Translations under genes and position numbers: made by a program
Notes under the pieces: generated by a model
What the model was told of the DNA's origin: nothing
Seen by the model: only the letters and a program-made list of their open reading frames with translations
Databases searched by the model: none
NCBI RefSeq assembly: GCF_040327995.1
Contig: NZ_JBEPIJ010000002.1
Coordinates: 1 to 64,000 of the forward strand
Reading direction: 5' to 3'
DNA length: 64,000 bases
DNA from: Solimonas thermocellulolyticum
Lineage (GTDB): Bacteria > Pseudomonadota > Gammaproteobacteria > Nevskiales > Nevskiaceae
Shown: positions 37,147 to 45,948 of the stretch, in pieces
Layout: each line of letters opens with the position of its first letter
How positions within the stretch are numbered: the first letter of the stretch is position 1

Positions 37147-39114
37147 TCAGAAACCGAACGGCCGACGTAGCCGTTCGTCCGGCTTCTTTTCTTCTTCCGG
37201 TGCGGGCGTCGGCTCGCCTTGCTGACTCGCCTGCGTCTCGCGCTGACGTTGCGCCGCAGCCGCAGCTTCCTCGGCTTCGCGCAGGATGCGGGCGTCCTCT
37301 TCCTGTTGGCGGCGTCTGGCCGCTTCTTCTGCGGCGCGGCGTTCGGCCTCCGCCTGGGCGCGACGACGGGCTTCGGCTTCCTGGGCCTCGCGTTCGCGGC
37401 GCGCCTTTTCCGCTGCCTCCTGCTGGCGCCTTCGCTCCGCCTCGATCGCACTTGGATCCGGCGTTGGCACTGGCGTTGCCGTTGGGCGCGCGGTCATGGT
37501 GGCCGTTGGAGTTGGCTTGGGCGACGTGGTGGGGCGCGGCGTCGGCGCGGGTGTCGGTTCCGGCGTTGCCGTCGCCGGCGCAGTCGGGCTCGGCGTGGGC
37601 GGCGCGGCGGTCGGTGCCGCTGTGGGTTCCGGCGTCGGCAGGGCGCTCGGCGTCGGCTGCGGCTGCGTCGCGGGCTCGGGACTGCGCAGCAGCCACCACG
37701 CCAGCAGGATGATGCCCGAAGTGACGGCGATACCGGCGATCAGCAGGCCGCGGCGCTGGCTTGGCAAGGGTTCGCCGCGCGCGACGGCCTCGCGCTTGCG
37801 CGCCGCGGCCTCGGCCTGTGCCTGCTGCTTCAGCGCGGCGCGGCGCTGGCGTTCGGCCTCGTCCTCGGCGCGCTTGCGTGCTTTCTCCTCGGCCTTGATC
37901 CGTGCTTGTTCCTCGCGCTTCTGACGGGCGGCTTCGGCCTCAGCCCGTTTGCGCTCGGCCTCCTCGGCCTTGCGCCGGGCTTCTCCCTCTTTGCGCAGGC
38001 GCTCGGCTTCGGCGCGCTCGCGCTCGGCCTGCTCCGCCTCGGCACGACGGCGCGCGTCTTCCTCGGCGCGCTGTCGCGCCAGCTCTTCCTGACGCTCGCG
38101 TTCGGCTTCTGCGCGCTCGCGCTCCGCGGCTTCCCGTTCGGCGCGGTCCGCCGCCTGCTTGTCGCGCGCCAGGCGTTCGAGGTCGCCGCGTTCGCCGCTG
38201 ACGATGGTGGGCAGGCTGTTGCCGGTTCCACGCGGGCTGGTCAGGCCCGCGGCGGTCGGCAGCGCGCCGAAGGCCCCGGTCGCGTACTGCGGCAGCGTCC
38301 CGGTGTGCTGGATCGGCAGCAACTCGTCGATCAATCGCAGCAGCTCGGTCGAGGACGCCGGTCGCTGCGCCGGATCCTTGGCCATCAGCGAGTCGATCAG
38401 CGGCTGATACTTGGCGAGTGCCTCGGGTAATCGCGGAACCGGCTCGGTGACGTGCTTGAAGATCAGTGCCAGTGATTCTTCGGCGTCGAACGGCGGCTGC
38501 CCGGTGAGCATCTCGTAGAGGATGCAACCGAGGCTGTAGAGATCGGCGCGTGCGTCCACCGCCTTGCCGCGAGCCTGTTCCGGGCTGATGTAACGCGGCG
38601 TGCCGATGGAAACGCCCGTTGCCGTCATCTTCGATTCGGACGTGATCGCCTTGGCGATGCCGAAGTCGGTGAGCACTGCGCGCCCCTGTTCGTCGAACAG
38701 GATGTTCTCGGGCTTGACGTCGCGATGCACGAAGCCGGCCGCGTGCGCGTGCACGAAGGCGTCGGTGATCTCGCGCAGGATCGACAGTGCCTGAATGTCG
38801 GTGAGACCTTGCTCGATGCGCGCGCGCAGATCACCGCCGGTGAGCAGGCGCATCGAGTAGTAGTGCACCCCCTCGGCGCGGCCGACCTCGAACACGGTGA
38901 CGATGCCGGCGTGGTTGAGCGAGGCCGAGGCGCGGACTTCCTTCTCGAAGCGGGCGACGAGCTGCGGATTGCGCCCAAACTCCGGCGGCAGCACTTTGAG
39001 CGCGACGCGCCGGCCCAGGGTCTGGTCCTCGGCCTCGTAGACATCGGCCATGCCGCCAGAGCCGAGCTGTCGAATGATCTTGTAGTGACCCAGCAGGGTG
39101 CCAGGGGCGAGCAC
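37147..39114 (-). CDS. Transmembrane Hanks-type Ser/Thr kinase
   Basis: 655 residues, GTG start 6 bp after the phosphatase stop. The kinase domain (about 10-270) is complete: Gly loop LGSGGMADVY (17-26), Lys40, HRD at 130-132, DFG at 150-152 and a Thr/Ser-rich activation loop ending GTPRYISPEQ. A highly charged Arg/Glu/Ala coiled coil (about 310-445) leads to one membrane helix (456-476). Outside are a Pro/Thr-rich stretch (about 480-570), a second Arg/Glu coiled coil and a short tail. There are no PASTA or other named sensor domains. It would phosphorylate Thr/Ser on proteins read by FHA domains. The outer coiled coil may sense the envelope, which is inference. Confidence 0.93.
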   Translation of the reverse strand: MLAPGTLLGHYKIIRQLGSGGMADVYEAEDQTLGRRVALKVLPPEFGRNPQLVARFEKEVRASASLNHAGIVTVFEVGRAEGVHYYSMRLLTGGDLRARIEQGLTDIQALSILREITDAFVHAHAAGFVHRDVKPENILFDEQGRAVLTDFGIAKAITSESKMTATGVSIGTPRYISPEQARGKAVDARADLYSLGCILYEMLTGQPPFDAEESLALIFKHVTEPVPRLPEALAKYQPLIDSLMAKDPAQRPASSTELLRLIDELLPIQHTGTLPQYATGAFGALPTAAGLTSPRGTGNSLPTIVSGERGDLERLARDKQAADRAEREAAERERAEAERERQEELARQRAEEDARRRAEAEQAERERAEAERLRKEGEARRKAEEAERKRAEAEAARQKREEQARIKAEEKARKRAEDEAERQRRAALKQQAQAEAAARKREAVARGEPLPSQRRGLLIAGIAVTSGIILLAWWLLRSPEPATQPQPTPSALPTPEPTAAPTAAPPTPSPTAPATATPEPTPAPTPRPTTSPKPTPTATMTARPTATPVPTPDPSAIEAERRRQQEAAEKARREREAQEAEARRRAQAEAERRAAEEAARRRQQEEDARILREAEEAAAAAQRQRETQASQQGEPTPAPEEEKKPDERLRRPFGF

Positions 39115-39120
39115 GATCGA

Positions 39121-39861
39121 TCAGTCCTCTACGATGGCGCAGACGGCGGTGACGTTGTCGCCGGCGTCGGAGTCGCGGAGCGTGCGCTCGATCAGGCGCT
39201 GCACGATGGCCTCGGCACTGCCGCCGCGCGCGAGACATTCGATGATCGACGGTTGCGGCAGGTAGCCGTGCAGCCCGTCGGTACACAGCAGCAGGCAGTC
39301 GCCGGGCTGAAGATCGATGCGGGTGCTGTCGATCTTGAGCTCGACGGTGTCGCGTATGCCGACGGCGCGCGTCAGCACGTTGCGGTTGGGGTGGGTCTCG
39401 GCCTCGTGCGCGCTGATCGCGCCGGCGTCGATCAGCTCCTCGACGAAGGAGTGATCCTTGGTGAGCTGTTTGAGCTGCCCGCCGCGCCACAGATAGCCGC
39501 GGCTGTCGCCGACCCAGTGCAGCGTCGCCGTGCCACCGTCGACTTTCAGTACCACCGCGGTCGATCCCATGCGCTCGACGCTGGACATGCTCGCCTCGCG
39601 GATGCGCCGATGCGCTTCCTGCAGGGCCTCGCCGCCGTTGCGGCCCTGTTGCAGCGATTCGGCGAGGATGTCGACGACCATGCGGCTGGCGACCTCTCCA
39701 CGCGCCAGCCCGCCCATGCCGTCGGCGACCACCGCGCCGAGCTGCTGCGGCACGACGACGAAGGCATCCTCGTTGTGGTCGCGCTGCTTGCCCTGGTGGG
39801 TGGCGCCGGCGATGGTGATGTTCAGACGACGTCTCCTCTGACGGCGCAGGTAACGGAACAT
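39121..39861 (-). CDS. PP2C-type protein phosphatase
   Basis: 246 residues. PP2C metal and core motifs are present: RDHNEDAF (28-34), VADGMGG (45-51), HWVGDSRGYLW, CTDGLHG and AGDNVTAV. The size fits a soluble catalytic domain. The start at 39861 gives a basic N-terminus (MFRYLRRQRRRR) before the first conserved strand. It lies 10 bp after the cytochrome stop and 6 bp before the kinase start, so all three genes should be one transcript. It would reverse phosphorylation by the adjacent kinase. Confidence 0.93.
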   Translation of the reverse strand: MFRYLRRQRRRRLNITIAGATHQGKQRDHNEDAFVVVPQQLGAVVADGMGGLARGEVASRMVVDILAESLQQGRNGGEALQEAHRRIREASMSSVERMGSTAVVLKVDGGTATLHWVGDSRGYLWRGGQLKQLTKDHSFVEELIDAGAISAHEAETHPNRNVLTRAVGIRDTVELKIDSTRIDLQPGDCLLLCTDGLHGYLPQPSIIECLARGGSAEAIVQRLIERTLRDSDAGDNVTAVCAIVED

Positions 39862-39871
39862 GCGCGCACAC

Positions 39872-41221
39872 TCAACGCAGCGACTGTGCGCCGGCGCGCA
39901 GTTTGCGCAAGGCGGCGCGCAAGGCGTCCGGATTATAGGACTGGCTCGCGTCCACCGCAGCGAAGAGCTCGTCGATCGGCGCCTGCAGAGCCGTTGCCGG
40001 CACGCCGTGCTCCTGCCGCAAGTAGTAGAACAGGGCGTCACTGGCGTAGTAGATCTGCTTGGCGGTGGTGTAGTCCCCGGCCTTGCCCTGCAGGCCCGCC
40101 GCGGCGACACGGTCGATGAGATCGAGCGCCTGCGCTTTGCTCAAACTGAGCTGGGCGATCTGCGGCAGCGCCTGGGTCGCGATGTCGCGCAGGGTCTTGG
40201 CCGCCTCGCGAGTTTTGGCGACCGACTGCATGGATGCGCGGTGCAGCTCGCCCAGTGCCGCATTCCAGCGCGCGGCAACGGGTGGCAGCAGCGTCTCCAG
40301 CACGATGCCGGTCATCACCAGGTACGCATCGGCCAGCCGCGGTTCGCCGGGGCCCAGCGGCCCGCCGGTGCCCGCACTCCAGCGCGGCGCCCGCATCGCG
40401 TGGTGACAGGCATTGCAGTCGAAGAACACCAGCTCAGGGAACATGCCGCGGTCGCTGAAGCGCTCGCCGAGCAGGCCGTCGAGGAAGGTCTCGGCGGCGA
40501 CCAGCTGGCCGATCGCCCAGACCTTGGCGCCGGGCGCATACGCCGGCTTGCGCTGCTTGTAGTCGGCGTCCACGCGAAAATGCGCCGGCTGGATGTTGGT
40601 GAAGGTGTCGAGCTCGAACTCCAGCGGCGGATGGCCCGCGCCCATGATGCGGTGGTCGATCGGCTTGTCCTTGGTGCCCATGTGGCAGTGCAGGCACAGC
40701 CGCGCGCGGGCGACCGGATCCTCCAGCGGGTACAGGCCCTGGGCGAGGTTCTGCGCGTGCGTGTTGCCGGAGACATGCGGGCCGAGCCATTCCTGGGCGC
40801 CGCCGTGGCAGGCCTCGCAGCCGACGCCTTCGGCCATCGAATACCGCCGCCCGCGCAGATTCGCCGGCACATAGTCGGTATGGCAGGTCAGGCACTCGGG
40901 CGCCGCGGCCGCGTCCTCGATGCCGAGATTGGCGGCGATGCGCTTGCCGTCCGCGGTGAGCAGCAGCTTGTAGGCATTGGAGTGGGCATCGTCCCGCTGC
41001 CACAGGAAGTACTCGTTCTGCAGCACCGGAGAATCGTCGAACGGCCGCTGCGAGCCGTGGCAGTTGCTGCCGGCACAGGTGGCGACGCCGACATGCTGGT
41101 ACCGGTCCTCGAACGGCATCGGCGGCGCTGCGTGCGCCATGCCGGCGATCGACGATCCCGCCAGCATCATCCACAGACCGACGGTGGGGCCGAACTGGCG
41201 ATACAGCGAGCGTGCGTGCAT
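39872..41221 (-). CDS. Pentaheme c554-like cytochrome c
   Basis: 449 residues with a signal peptide ending GMAHAAP (about 32). Five heme motifs are visible: one unusual CAGSNCH (CX4CH), then CLTCH, CEACH, CLHCH and CNACH. The spacing and the GVGCEACHGG segment resemble the cytochrome c554 family, whose founder carries four hemes. The C-terminal 170 residues are helical and heme-free. It is first gene of an operon with PP2C and the Ser/Thr kinase, an odd pairing that ties heme electron transfer to protein phosphorylation. Its electron partner is unknown, but the decaheme operon lies within 6 kb. Confidence 0.88.
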   Translation of the reverse strand: MHARSLYRQFGPTVGLWMMLAGSSIAGMAHAAPPMPFEDRYQHVGVATCAGSNCHGSQRPFDDSPVLQNEYFLWQRDDAHSNAYKLLLTADGKRIAANLGIEDAAAAPECLTCHTDYVPANLRGRRYSMAEGVGCEACHGGAQEWLGPHVSGNTHAQNLAQGLYPLEDPVARARLCLHCHMGTKDKPIDHRIMGAGHPPLEFELDTFTNIQPAHFRVDADYKQRKPAYAPGAKVWAIGQLVAAETFLDGLLGERFSDRGMFPELVFFDCNACHHAMRAPRWSAGTGGPLGPGEPRLADAYLVMTGIVLETLLPPVAARWNAALGELHRASMQSVAKTREAAKTLRDIATQALPQIAQLSLSKAQALDLIDRVAAAGLQGKAGDYTTAKQIYYASDALFYYLRQEHGVPATALQAPIDELFAAVDASQSYNPDALRAALRKLRAGAQSLR

Positions 41222-41773
41222 GTTTCCCCCACTTTGCGCGTGGACCGCGTACCGCTACGGCGGCGAGGCTGAGGTTGCGCACCGAGCCTTGCGGTGTCGC
41301 CCGTGCGCGCGCATGTTCCGCGCCCGCGACGGATGTTCGGCGCGAGGATGCCCGAACCGCAGGCCTTCTCGCGCGCCTTCGCACCGCAGGACGGCATCGT
41401 AGAACAAGTCTGTGTCGGCGTCAGCGCGCAAGACGCACAAGCCGAGCGACGGCGATCGCGGGCGACGCGAGCTGCGTGAGTTCCGAAACATGGGCCGAGG
41501 ATAGCGCCGTCCAAGGTCGTCAACCGTGAACCGCGTACAATGCGCAGCCGTTTCGGTCCATAGTGGGATCCGCGGTGCCTTGCCAAGAGCCCGCACGCTT
41601 TTAGGCTTCACGCCGCTCGCAACGCTGGCGCGCGGACACGGTGTCCGAGCGCAGCGAGGTGGGCGCTGGAGGCGCGCCATCAGGCGGCTTTCGCACCCGC
41701 TGCTACGCCGGCACCGTGTCGCCGCCTCATCCCCGCGCGTTGCGCGGGGCCGCTTTACGCTATTCGCGACGGT
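41222..41773. other. Divergent intergenic region with palindromes
   Basis: This 552-bp gap between the - strand cytochrome operon and the + strand tyrosine phosphatase gene contains no convincing gene; frames open here have no export or family features. It holds a perfect palindrome GGACAC-G-GTGTCC (41634-41646) and an inverted repeat CCCCGCGC/GCGCGGGG (41731-41749) just before the phosphatase gene. Promoters for both directions are expected here, but I cannot place a -35/-10 pair with confidence. Confidence 0.45.
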
Positions 41774-42208
41774 ATGTTCAACAAGCTCATCGTCATCTGC
41801 ACCGGCAACATCTGCCGCAGTCCGATCGCCGAGGCGCTGCTGCGCGCCCGGCTCGGGTCGCGGGTGCGGCAAGTCGTGTCGGCCGGGACCGCTGCGCTGG
41901 TCGGTTATCCGGCGGACCCAATGGCGGTCGCGGTCGCCGCCGAGCACGGCCTGGACTTGACACCGCATCGCGCCCAGCAGGCGACTCTGCCGCTGCTGTC
42001 GCAGATGGATCTGATTCTCACCCTCGACCAGACTCACAGCGACTGGCTCAACCGGCACTATCCGCAACTGCGGGGTCGCGTGCACAAGCTGCTGAAGTGG
42101 CGAGAGAACGCCGATGTCGCCGACCCCTATCGGTGCCCGCGCGAGGCCTTCGTCAAGGCCTTCGACGACATCGAGGCGGGGGTCGAGGACTGGCTGCGCA
42201 AGCTGTAA
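41774..42208 (+). CDS. Low-molecular-weight protein tyrosine phosphatase
   Basis: 144 residues with the P-loop C-x5-R as CTGNICRS (9-16) near the N-terminus and the general-acid loop DVADPY near the C-terminus. This matches the Wzb/Etp type of bacterial phosphotyrosine phosphatase. Such enzymes usually act on tyrosine kinases in polysaccharide export, but no capsule gene is nearby. Instead it diverges from the cytochrome/PP2C/kinase operon, adding another phosphatase to the same island. The gene ends 69 bp before miaB. Confidence 0.92.
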   Translation: MFNKLIVICTGNICRSPIAEALLRARLGSRVRQVVSAGTAALVGYPADPMAVAVAAEHGLDLTPHRAQQATLPLLSQMDLILTLDQTHSDWLNRHYPQLRGRVHKLLKWRENADVADPYRCPREAFVKAFDDIEAGVEDWLRKL

Positions 42209-42230
42209 AACCCCCCGAAATTCGCTCGCT

Positions 42231-42236
42231 TATAAT
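42231..42236 (+). promoter_or_regulatory. -10 element of miaB promoter
   Basis: TATAAT matches the sigma-70 consensus exactly and stands out in GC-rich surroundings, 40 bp before the miaB ATG. A recognisable -35 is lacking at 17 bp spacing. It probably drives miaB-ybeZ-ybeY-ybeX-DUF4105. Confidence 0.55.
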
Positions 42237-42276
42237 GCAAGGCCGTGCCTTCTAGTCGGCCTTGCGGCCGTCTGTG

Positions 42277-43632
42277 ATGTCCACCACGCCCAGCAGGAAA
42301 GTCTTCCTCATCAGCTACGGCTGCCAGATGAACGAGTACGACTCGGCCAAGATGGTCGACGTGCTCGCCGCCTCGCATGGCTACGAGCGTACCCAGAATC
42401 CGGACGAGGCCGATCTTTTGCTGCTCAACACCTGCTCGGTGCGTGAGAAGGCGCAGGAAAAGGTGTTTTCCGAGCTCGGCCGCTGGCGGGACTGGAAGCA
42501 GCAGGTTCCGGGGCGTTTGATCGGCGTCGGCGGCTGCGTCGCCTCGCAGGAAGGCCAGGCACTCACCGAGCGCCAGCCGCTGGTCGACATCGTCTTCGGC
42601 CCGCAGACGCTGCACCGGCTGCCGCAACTGTTGGACGCGACCCGCGCGGCGCGCAAACCGGTGGTCGACGTCAGCTTTCCGGAGATCGAGAAGTTCGACC
42701 GCCTGCCGGAGCCGCGCGCGGAAGGTCCGAGCGCCTTCGTCAGCATCATGGAGGGCTGCTCGAAGTACTGCACGTTCTGCGTCGTGCCGTACACGCGCGG
42801 CGCGGAGGTCAGCCGGCCGCTCGACGACGTGCTCGCCGAGATCGCCCAGCTCGCCGAGCAGGGCGTGCGCGAGGTGACGCTGCTCGGGCAGAACGTCAAC
42901 GCCTACCGCGGGCGCATGGGTTCGGGCGGCGAGGTTTGTGATCTGGCGCTGCTGATCGGCTACGTGGCGCGCATCCCGGGCATCGAGCGCATCCGCTACA
43001 CCACCTCGCATCCGGCGGAATTCAGCGACGCGCTGATCGACGCGTTTGCCGAGGAGCCGAAGCTGGCCAGCTACCTGCACCTGCCGGTGCAATCCGGCTC
43101 GGATCGCATCCTCGGCATGATGAAGCGCGGCTACACGCGCGAGCGCTATCTCGACCGGATCCGCCGCGTGCGCGCGGCACGGCCCGACATCTCGCTGTCG
43201 ACGGACTTCATCGTCGGCTTTCCTACCGAGACCGACGCCGATTTCGCGATGACCATGGATCTGATCCACGAGGCCGGCTTCGACTGCGCGTTCAGCTTCA
43301 TCTACAGCCCGCGACCGGGCACGCCGGCGGCGAATCTGCGCGACACCGTCAGCGACGCCGACAAGCACCGGCGGCTCGACATTCTGCAGACGCGCATCCG
43401 TGCGCTCGACGATGAATTCAAGCGCAAGCTGGTCGGCACGACGCAGCGCGTGCTGGTCGAGCGTCCGGCGCGCCGTCCCGGGCAGATGGCCGGTCGCACC
43501 TCGACCAATCGCTGGGTCAACTTCGAAGCTCCGGCGTCGCTGATCGGGCAGTTCGTCGACGTCGAGGTGACCGAGGCGCTCAACAATTCACTGCGCGGGC
43601 GTCTGGTCGTCGCGCAGGAATGCATCGCATGA
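42277..43632 (+). CDS. miaB: tRNA-2-methylthio-N6-dimethylallyladenosine synthase
   Basis: 451 residues of the methylthiotransferase family. Three N-terminal cysteines (SYGCQMNEYD, LNTCSVREKA, GGCVASQEG) bind the auxiliary cluster, GCSKYCTFC carries the radical-SAM cluster, and a TRAM domain closes the protein. It adds the methylthio group at tRNA position A37. The ATG at 42277 is five codons inside the open frame and is favoured by the promoter position. It overlaps ybeZ by 4 bp. Confidence 0.97.
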   Translation: MSTTPSRKVFLISYGCQMNEYDSAKMVDVLAASHGYERTQNPDEADLLLLNTCSVREKAQEKVFSELGRWRDWKQQVPGRLIGVGGCVASQEGQALTERQPLVDIVFGPQTLHRLPQLLDATRAARKPVVDVSFPEIEKFDRLPEPRAEGPSAFVSIMEGCSKYCTFCVVPYTRGAEVSRPLDDVLAEIAQLAEQGVREVTLLGQNVNAYRGRMGSGGEVCDLALLIGYVARIPGIERIRYTTSHPAEFSDALIDAFAEEPKLASYLHLPVQSGSDRILGMMKRGYTRERYLDRIRRVRAARPDISLSTDFIVGFPTETDADFAMTMDLIHEAGFDCAFSFIYSPRPGTPAANLRDTVSDADKHRRLDILQTRIRALDDEFKRKLVGTTQRVLVERPARRPGQMAGRTSTNRWVNFEAPASLIGQFVDVEVTEALNNSLRGRLVVAQECIA

Positions 43633-44645
43633 CGACCTCGTCAGCGCGCACCGCCCAGGCCCGTGCCGAGGTCGTCTTAGAACCCGATGACGGCCAGCGC
43701 CTCGCCAATCTCAACGGGCCGTTCGACGCCCATCTGCGCCAGATCGAGCTGCGTCTGGGCATCGAGATCCGCAATCGCGGCAACCGCTATCAACTGATCG
43801 GCTCGCGGCGCGACATCGCCTCGGGCGAGGCGGTGCTGAGCCAACTGTTCAATCAGACCGTCGACGACACCATCACCAGCGAGCACGTGCACCTGGCACT
43901 GGCCGAGCACGGCGGCGCGATCGCGGACACCGCAGACGACGCCAACCCGGCGAGCGCGCACGACGAGGTGGTGATCCGGACCAAGCGCGGCGTGGTGCGC
44001 GGACGTGGTCCGCAGCAGAAGGCGTACTTGAAGGCGATCGCGACGCACGACCTGAACTTCGGCGTCGGTCCGGCGGGCACCGGCAAGACCTATCTGGCCG
44101 TCGCCAGTGCGGTGCAGGCGCTCGAACGCGACCGCGTGCGCCGGCTGGTGCTGGTGCGTCCGGCGGTCGAGGCCGGCGAGAAGCTCGGCTTTTTGCCCGG
44201 CGACATGGCGGACAAGATCAACCCCTATCTGCGGCCGCTGTACGACGCGCTCTACGAAATGCTCGGTTTCGAGAAGGTCGCACGGCTGATCGAGAAGAGC
44301 GTGATCGAGATCGCGCCCTTGGCGTTCATGCGCGGGCGCACGCTCAACGAGTCCTTCGTGATTCTCGACGAGGCGCAGAACACCTCGGTCGAGCAAATGA
44401 AGATGTTCCTCACGCGCATCGGCTTCGGCAGCGTCGCCGTGGTCACCGGGGACATGACGCAGGTCGATCTGCCCCGGCACCAGACCTCGGGCCTGCGCCA
44501 GTCACTGGAAGTCTTGCAGGGCGTGCCGGGGATCAGCTTCACGCACTTTGGCAAACAGGACGTGGTGCGCCATCCGCTGGTGCAGGCGATCGTGCAGGCC
44601 TATGACGATTTCGATCGGCGTCAGTCGCCAGAGAAGGCGCCATGA
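43629..44645 (+). CDS. ybeZ: PhoH-like ATPase YbeZ
   Basis: 338 residues. An N-terminal KH-like part is followed by a PhoH ATPase domain with Walker A GPAGTGKTYLA and Walker B FVILDEAQN. YbeZ partners the endonuclease YbeY in 16S rRNA maturation and ribosome quality control. ATGA overlaps on both sides (miaB, ybeY) show translational coupling, as in E. coli. Confidence 0.96.
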   Translation: MTTSSARTAQARAEVVLEPDDGQRLANLNGPFDAHLRQIELRLGIEIRNRGNRYQLIGSRRDIASGEAVLSQLFNQTVDDTITSEHVHLALAEHGGAIADTADDANPASAHDEVVIRTKRGVVRGRGPQQKAYLKAIATHDLNFGVGPAGTGKTYLAVASAVQALERDRVRRLVLVRPAVEAGEKLGFLPGDMADKINPYLRPLYDALYEMLGFEKVARLIEKSVIEIAPLAFMRGRTLNESFVILDEAQNTSVEQMKMFLTRIGFGSVAVVTGDMTQVDLPRHQTSGLRQSLEVLQGVPGISFTHFGKQDVVRHPLVQAIVQAYDDFDRRQSPEKAP

Positions 44646-45085
44646 GTGGCGTCACCTCCGGTGCTGGGTCGATCGTCGTGCAACGCGCCGTCAAGGCTGT
44701 CGGCGTACCGACGAATGCCAGCCTGCGCAGCTTCGCGGCCGCGGCCCTGCCGGCGCGCCATGGCGAACTGACCATCCGCATCGTCGACGAAGCCGAAAGC
44801 CGCGCGTTCAACCGCCGCTACCGCGGCAAGGACAAGCCCACCAATGTGCTGTCCTTCGCCGGCGAGGCTGAGGTGCTGGGCGATCTGCTTATCTGCGCGC
44901 CGCTGGTGATGCGCGAGGCGCACGAACAGAACAAGATGCCGCGCGCGCACTGGGCGCACCTGGTCGTCCATGGCTGCCTGCACCTGCGCGGTTACGATCA
45001 CGAGCATCCGCAGGATGCACAGCGCATGCAGGCTCGCGAGATCCGCATCCTCAAGCGTCTGGGTTTCGGGAACCCCTATCGATGA
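44642..45085 (+). CDS. ybeY: Endoribonuclease YbeY
   Basis: 147 residues with the zinc-binding motif H-x3-H-x5-H in HGCLHLRGYDH and the conserved RGKDKPTNVLSF segment. It is a metal-dependent RNase for 16S rRNA 3' end maturation. It overlaps ybeZ and ybeX by 4 bp each. Confidence 0.97.
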   Translation: MSGVTSGAGSIVVQRAVKAVGVPTNASLRSFAAAALPARHGELTIRIVDEAESRAFNRRYRGKDKPTNVLSFAGEAEVLGDLLICAPLVMREAHEQNKMPRAHWAHLVVHGCLHLRGYDHEHPQDAQRMQAREIRILKRLGFGNPYR

Positions 45086-45948
45086 ACGAAGGCGACAGTA
45101 GTCAGAAACACGACGACAACGGCTTGTCGAACTGGTGGCGCCGCGTGACCCAGCGGCTCGCCGGCGGCCCGCCGCGCACGCGCGGGGACTTGCTCGAACT
45201 GCTGCGCGAGGCGCAGCAGGCGGGGCTGATGGATGCCGATGCGCTGTCGATGTTCGAGGGCATTCTCGAAACGGCCGAAACGCAGGTGCGTGACGTGATG
45301 GTGCCGCGCGCGCAGATGGTCGTCGTCGACCAGGCCTGGCCGTTGGAGCGCATCCTCGCGGTGGTCGTCGAGTCCGGGCACTCGCGCTTTCCGGTGATCG
45401 GCGACTCCAAGGACGAGGTCGTCGGCATGCTGCTGGCCAAGGATCTGCTCAGGTTCAGCGGCGCGGTGCCGGGCTTCGATCCAGGCAGTTTCGACCTGCG
45501 AAGGTTGATGCGGCCGGCGGTCTTCGTGCCCGAGTCCAAGCGCCTGAACGTGTTGCTCAAGGACTTCCGTCGTGGCCGCAATCACATGGCGCTGGTCGTC
45601 GACGAGTACGGTGGCGTCGCCGGCCTGGTGACCATCGAGGACGTGCTCGAACAGATCGTCGGCGAGATCGACGACGAGTATGACGAGGCGGAGAGCGCCC
45701 CCATCCTCAAGCAGGACGAGCGTCGCTACCTGGTGAACGCGTTGACGCCGATCGAGGAGTTCAACGCCTATTTCGGTACGGACTTCCCCGACGCGGAGTT
45801 CGATACCGTCGGCGGCTTCGTGTTGCACCGCTTCGGCCGCATGCCCAAGCGTGGCGAGAGCGTGCGCATCGACCGTTTCAACTTCAACGTGCAGCGCGCC
45901 GACGGCCGGCGGGTGCATCAGTTCCAGGTCAGCCTGGCGCCGGACTGA
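45082..45948 (+). CDS. ybeX: CorC/YbeX CBS-domain protein
   Basis: 288 residues: a short basic N-terminus, two CBS domains (RDVMVPRAQMVVVD to ALVVDEYGGVAGLVTIEDVLEQIVG) and a C-terminal CorC_HlyC domain (YLVNALTPIEEFNAYF). Relatives affect magnesium/cobalt efflux and ribosome metabolism. It overlaps ybeY by 4 bp and its TGA shares one base with the ATG of the DUF4105 gene, the position usually held by lnt. Confidence 0.96.
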   Translation: MNEGDSSQKHDDNGLSNWWRRVTQRLAGGPPRTRGDLLELLREAQQAGLMDADALSMFEGILETAETQVRDVMVPRAQMVVVDQAWPLERILAVVVESGHSRFPVIGDSKDEVVGMLLAKDLLRFSGAVPGFDPGSFDLRRLMRPAVFVPESKRLNVLLKDFRRGRNHMALVVDEYGGVAGLVTIEDVLEQIVGEIDDEYDEAESAPILKQDERRYLVNALTPIEEFNAYFGTDFPDAEFDTVGGFVLHRFGRMPKRGESVRIDRFNFNVQRADGRRVHQFQVSLAPD

